From positions 3,601,001-3,665,000 of the forward strand of contig NC_134679.1 of the NCBI RefSeq assembly GCF_024713945.1: a stretch of DNA of 64,000 nt, given 5' to 3'. This document shows, piece after piece, positions 62,701 through 64,000 of the stretch. The stretch's first letter is position 1, and every line of letters starts with the position of its first letter. A program made the translations under genes and the position numbers. This DNA is from Dermatophagoides farinae (taxonomy: Eukaryota; Arthropoda; Arachnida; Sarcoptiformes; Pyroglyphidae). Below the pieces are notes generated by a model. That model had not been told where the DNA came from and did no database searches. It worked only from the letters and a program-made list of their open reading frames with translations.

Positions 62701-64000
62701 GGTTTAGCTTTAAGGTCTGGTTGTCGTTGGCTGTTTTCTCAACCATAACTAAGAACGACTTTGAAATCCCTTAATTAAACCTTTTCTTCCGATTTTTTTT
62801 TCTGGTGAACAATGATGATTATGGACAATGATGATGTATGATGATGTACAACTCAATAGATCACATATTATAAGTAAAGATCTAATTTTTTCCTTATTTG
62901 ATTGTTGTCCATCTTATTCAAAGTGATTATCATCAAAAAAAAATAGAAGGAAAACCTCGCCTACAAAATACGCCAATCACCACCGGTAATTGCACATTTC
63001 TTTGGCATGAATGAAAAAACAAAAAAAATGTTCTGTGCCTTCAAACGTTTTTTTTTGGGGTTCTTAAAGTCAGGTCGTTAACAAACACACAAACACAGAC
63101 AAACCAAGCTAGAGAGGGAGGTTAATATAATAAAAAGCCGACTGAATGACTGGTTAAGAATTTTTTTTTGTTTTGTTTGAAGTTTTTAATTTAGAGACCA
63201 AGATTTTAGATTGTCGGTGGATTGGAGATCCTTCGTTGTTGGATTGTCTTGGCTTACCAAGGACGAACATTTGATGATGATCAGGCAGTTATTGTTTTAA
63301 TGTCATTACGTAATTATCGACGTCGGCGGTGGCGATAGCTATGTGGCGGCCATTCCAATGAATAAGGCCACAGATTTTCTCTGTTCTTTTTTATTTTAAG
63401 TATTGTCTTATGGCAGGACCAAATGTTATTTACGATGTTTATTCCCCAATTTTTTTTTATATTTGGCTTAAATATAACCAAAAGTTGAGTCACCATCATT
63501 ATGGCGTTCATATCTGATAGACATGTATTTGTCTTTAAAAACACATATGTTGATTATGACACAACCTATGATGATGAAGTTGATTGTAGTGGTGATGGTG
63601 GTGGTGGTGGTGGTCAAGTTGCATCCAGATTTATCTATTAAGGCAGCTGTGTCGGCCTTGTTATTGTTGGTAGTCATCATCATCATTTTTGAATAGATAA
63701 TTCCAAGTCTCAAGCAAAATGTCGATATTTTCCAATAAGCGATCAGCAAGCCTCCTCATCACCATCTATTATTTAATTGTTTATTACATTTCATCCATCC
63801 ATCCATCGCCAAATTTTTTTTTGTTCATTCGTTGCCATTCATAATGATGATGATAATAACCCATTCGATGGCTAACTTGTTATATGATTATGTTATGCGA
63901 AAGAAGGAAAATTGGTTCGAATTTCTATTGATAGCAAACAACATGAATTATTGGGAAAATCTCTTTTTAATAGTCGTACAACAACAACAACAACAACAGC
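59778..64000. other. Non-coding, repeat-rich sequence to the window end
   Basis: There are GAT/ATC runs at about 60123-60147 and 60217-60239, a TG run at 61158-61180, poly-T tracts and, near 63323-63355, a short GC-richer patch. No gene can be supported. The window ends inside an ACA/CAA trinucleotide run. Confidence 0.45.
61158..61180 (+). repeat. (TG)11-12 microsatellite
   Basis: A perfect TG run is followed by an interrupted TG stretch. Confidence 0.88.

Overview
This window is nuclear DNA from a compact but very AT-rich animal genome, most likely a small arthropod. An astigmatid mite of the dust-mite type is my best guess, but that is an inference from style, not proof. The clues are short introns of about 54-87 bp in one gene, long intronless reading frames in two others, His/Asn/Gln/Ser-rich low-complexity protein segments, and a dense background of GAT/ATC, CA/TG, GA/TC and poly-T simple repeats. 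No prokaryotic, viral or CRISPR-like content was seen.

Layout. (1) Positions 1-9200 form a dense three-gene block. A seven-exon Rag GTPase C/D gene (1023-2951, +) converges on an intronless STK11IP (LKB1-interacting protein) gene (6852-3238, -). STK11IP is divergent from an intronless PRC1/MAP65/Ase1-family microtubule-bundling gene (7417-9144, +). (2) From 9145 to about 16000 there is no recognisable gene, but there is a 136-bp (AG)68 tract. (3) From about 16000 to 39110 lies the 5' part of a large plus-strand gene of unknown identity. A 37-codon Ala-rich first coding exon (17309-17419) is joined in phase across a 21.2-kb intron to a Ser/Thr/His/Gln-rich exon (38642-39110). (4) From 39111 to 64000 the sequence is mostly simple-repeat-laden and non-coding. 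It could be a further long intron of the same gene. It holds a complete foldback-type DNA transposon and a few candidate exons.

The clearest new object is the 964-bp element at 42318-43281. It has about 225-bp terminal inverted repeats built from TCGAA-type subrepeats, and it is bounded by an exact 9-bp target-site duplication, TCATTCATG. Its single-stranded-loop region carries four TTAGG units, an 11-bp perfect hairpin and a 36-bp tandem repeat. It has no transposase, so it is a non-autonomous Foldback/MULE-like element.

Functional links. RagC/D and STK11IP both act at the lysosome around mTORC1, and here they are adjacent, tail-to-tail, with poly(A) signals so close that the transcripts probably overlap. 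PRC1 works in the cytokinetic spindle midzone and has no obvious pathway link to the other two.
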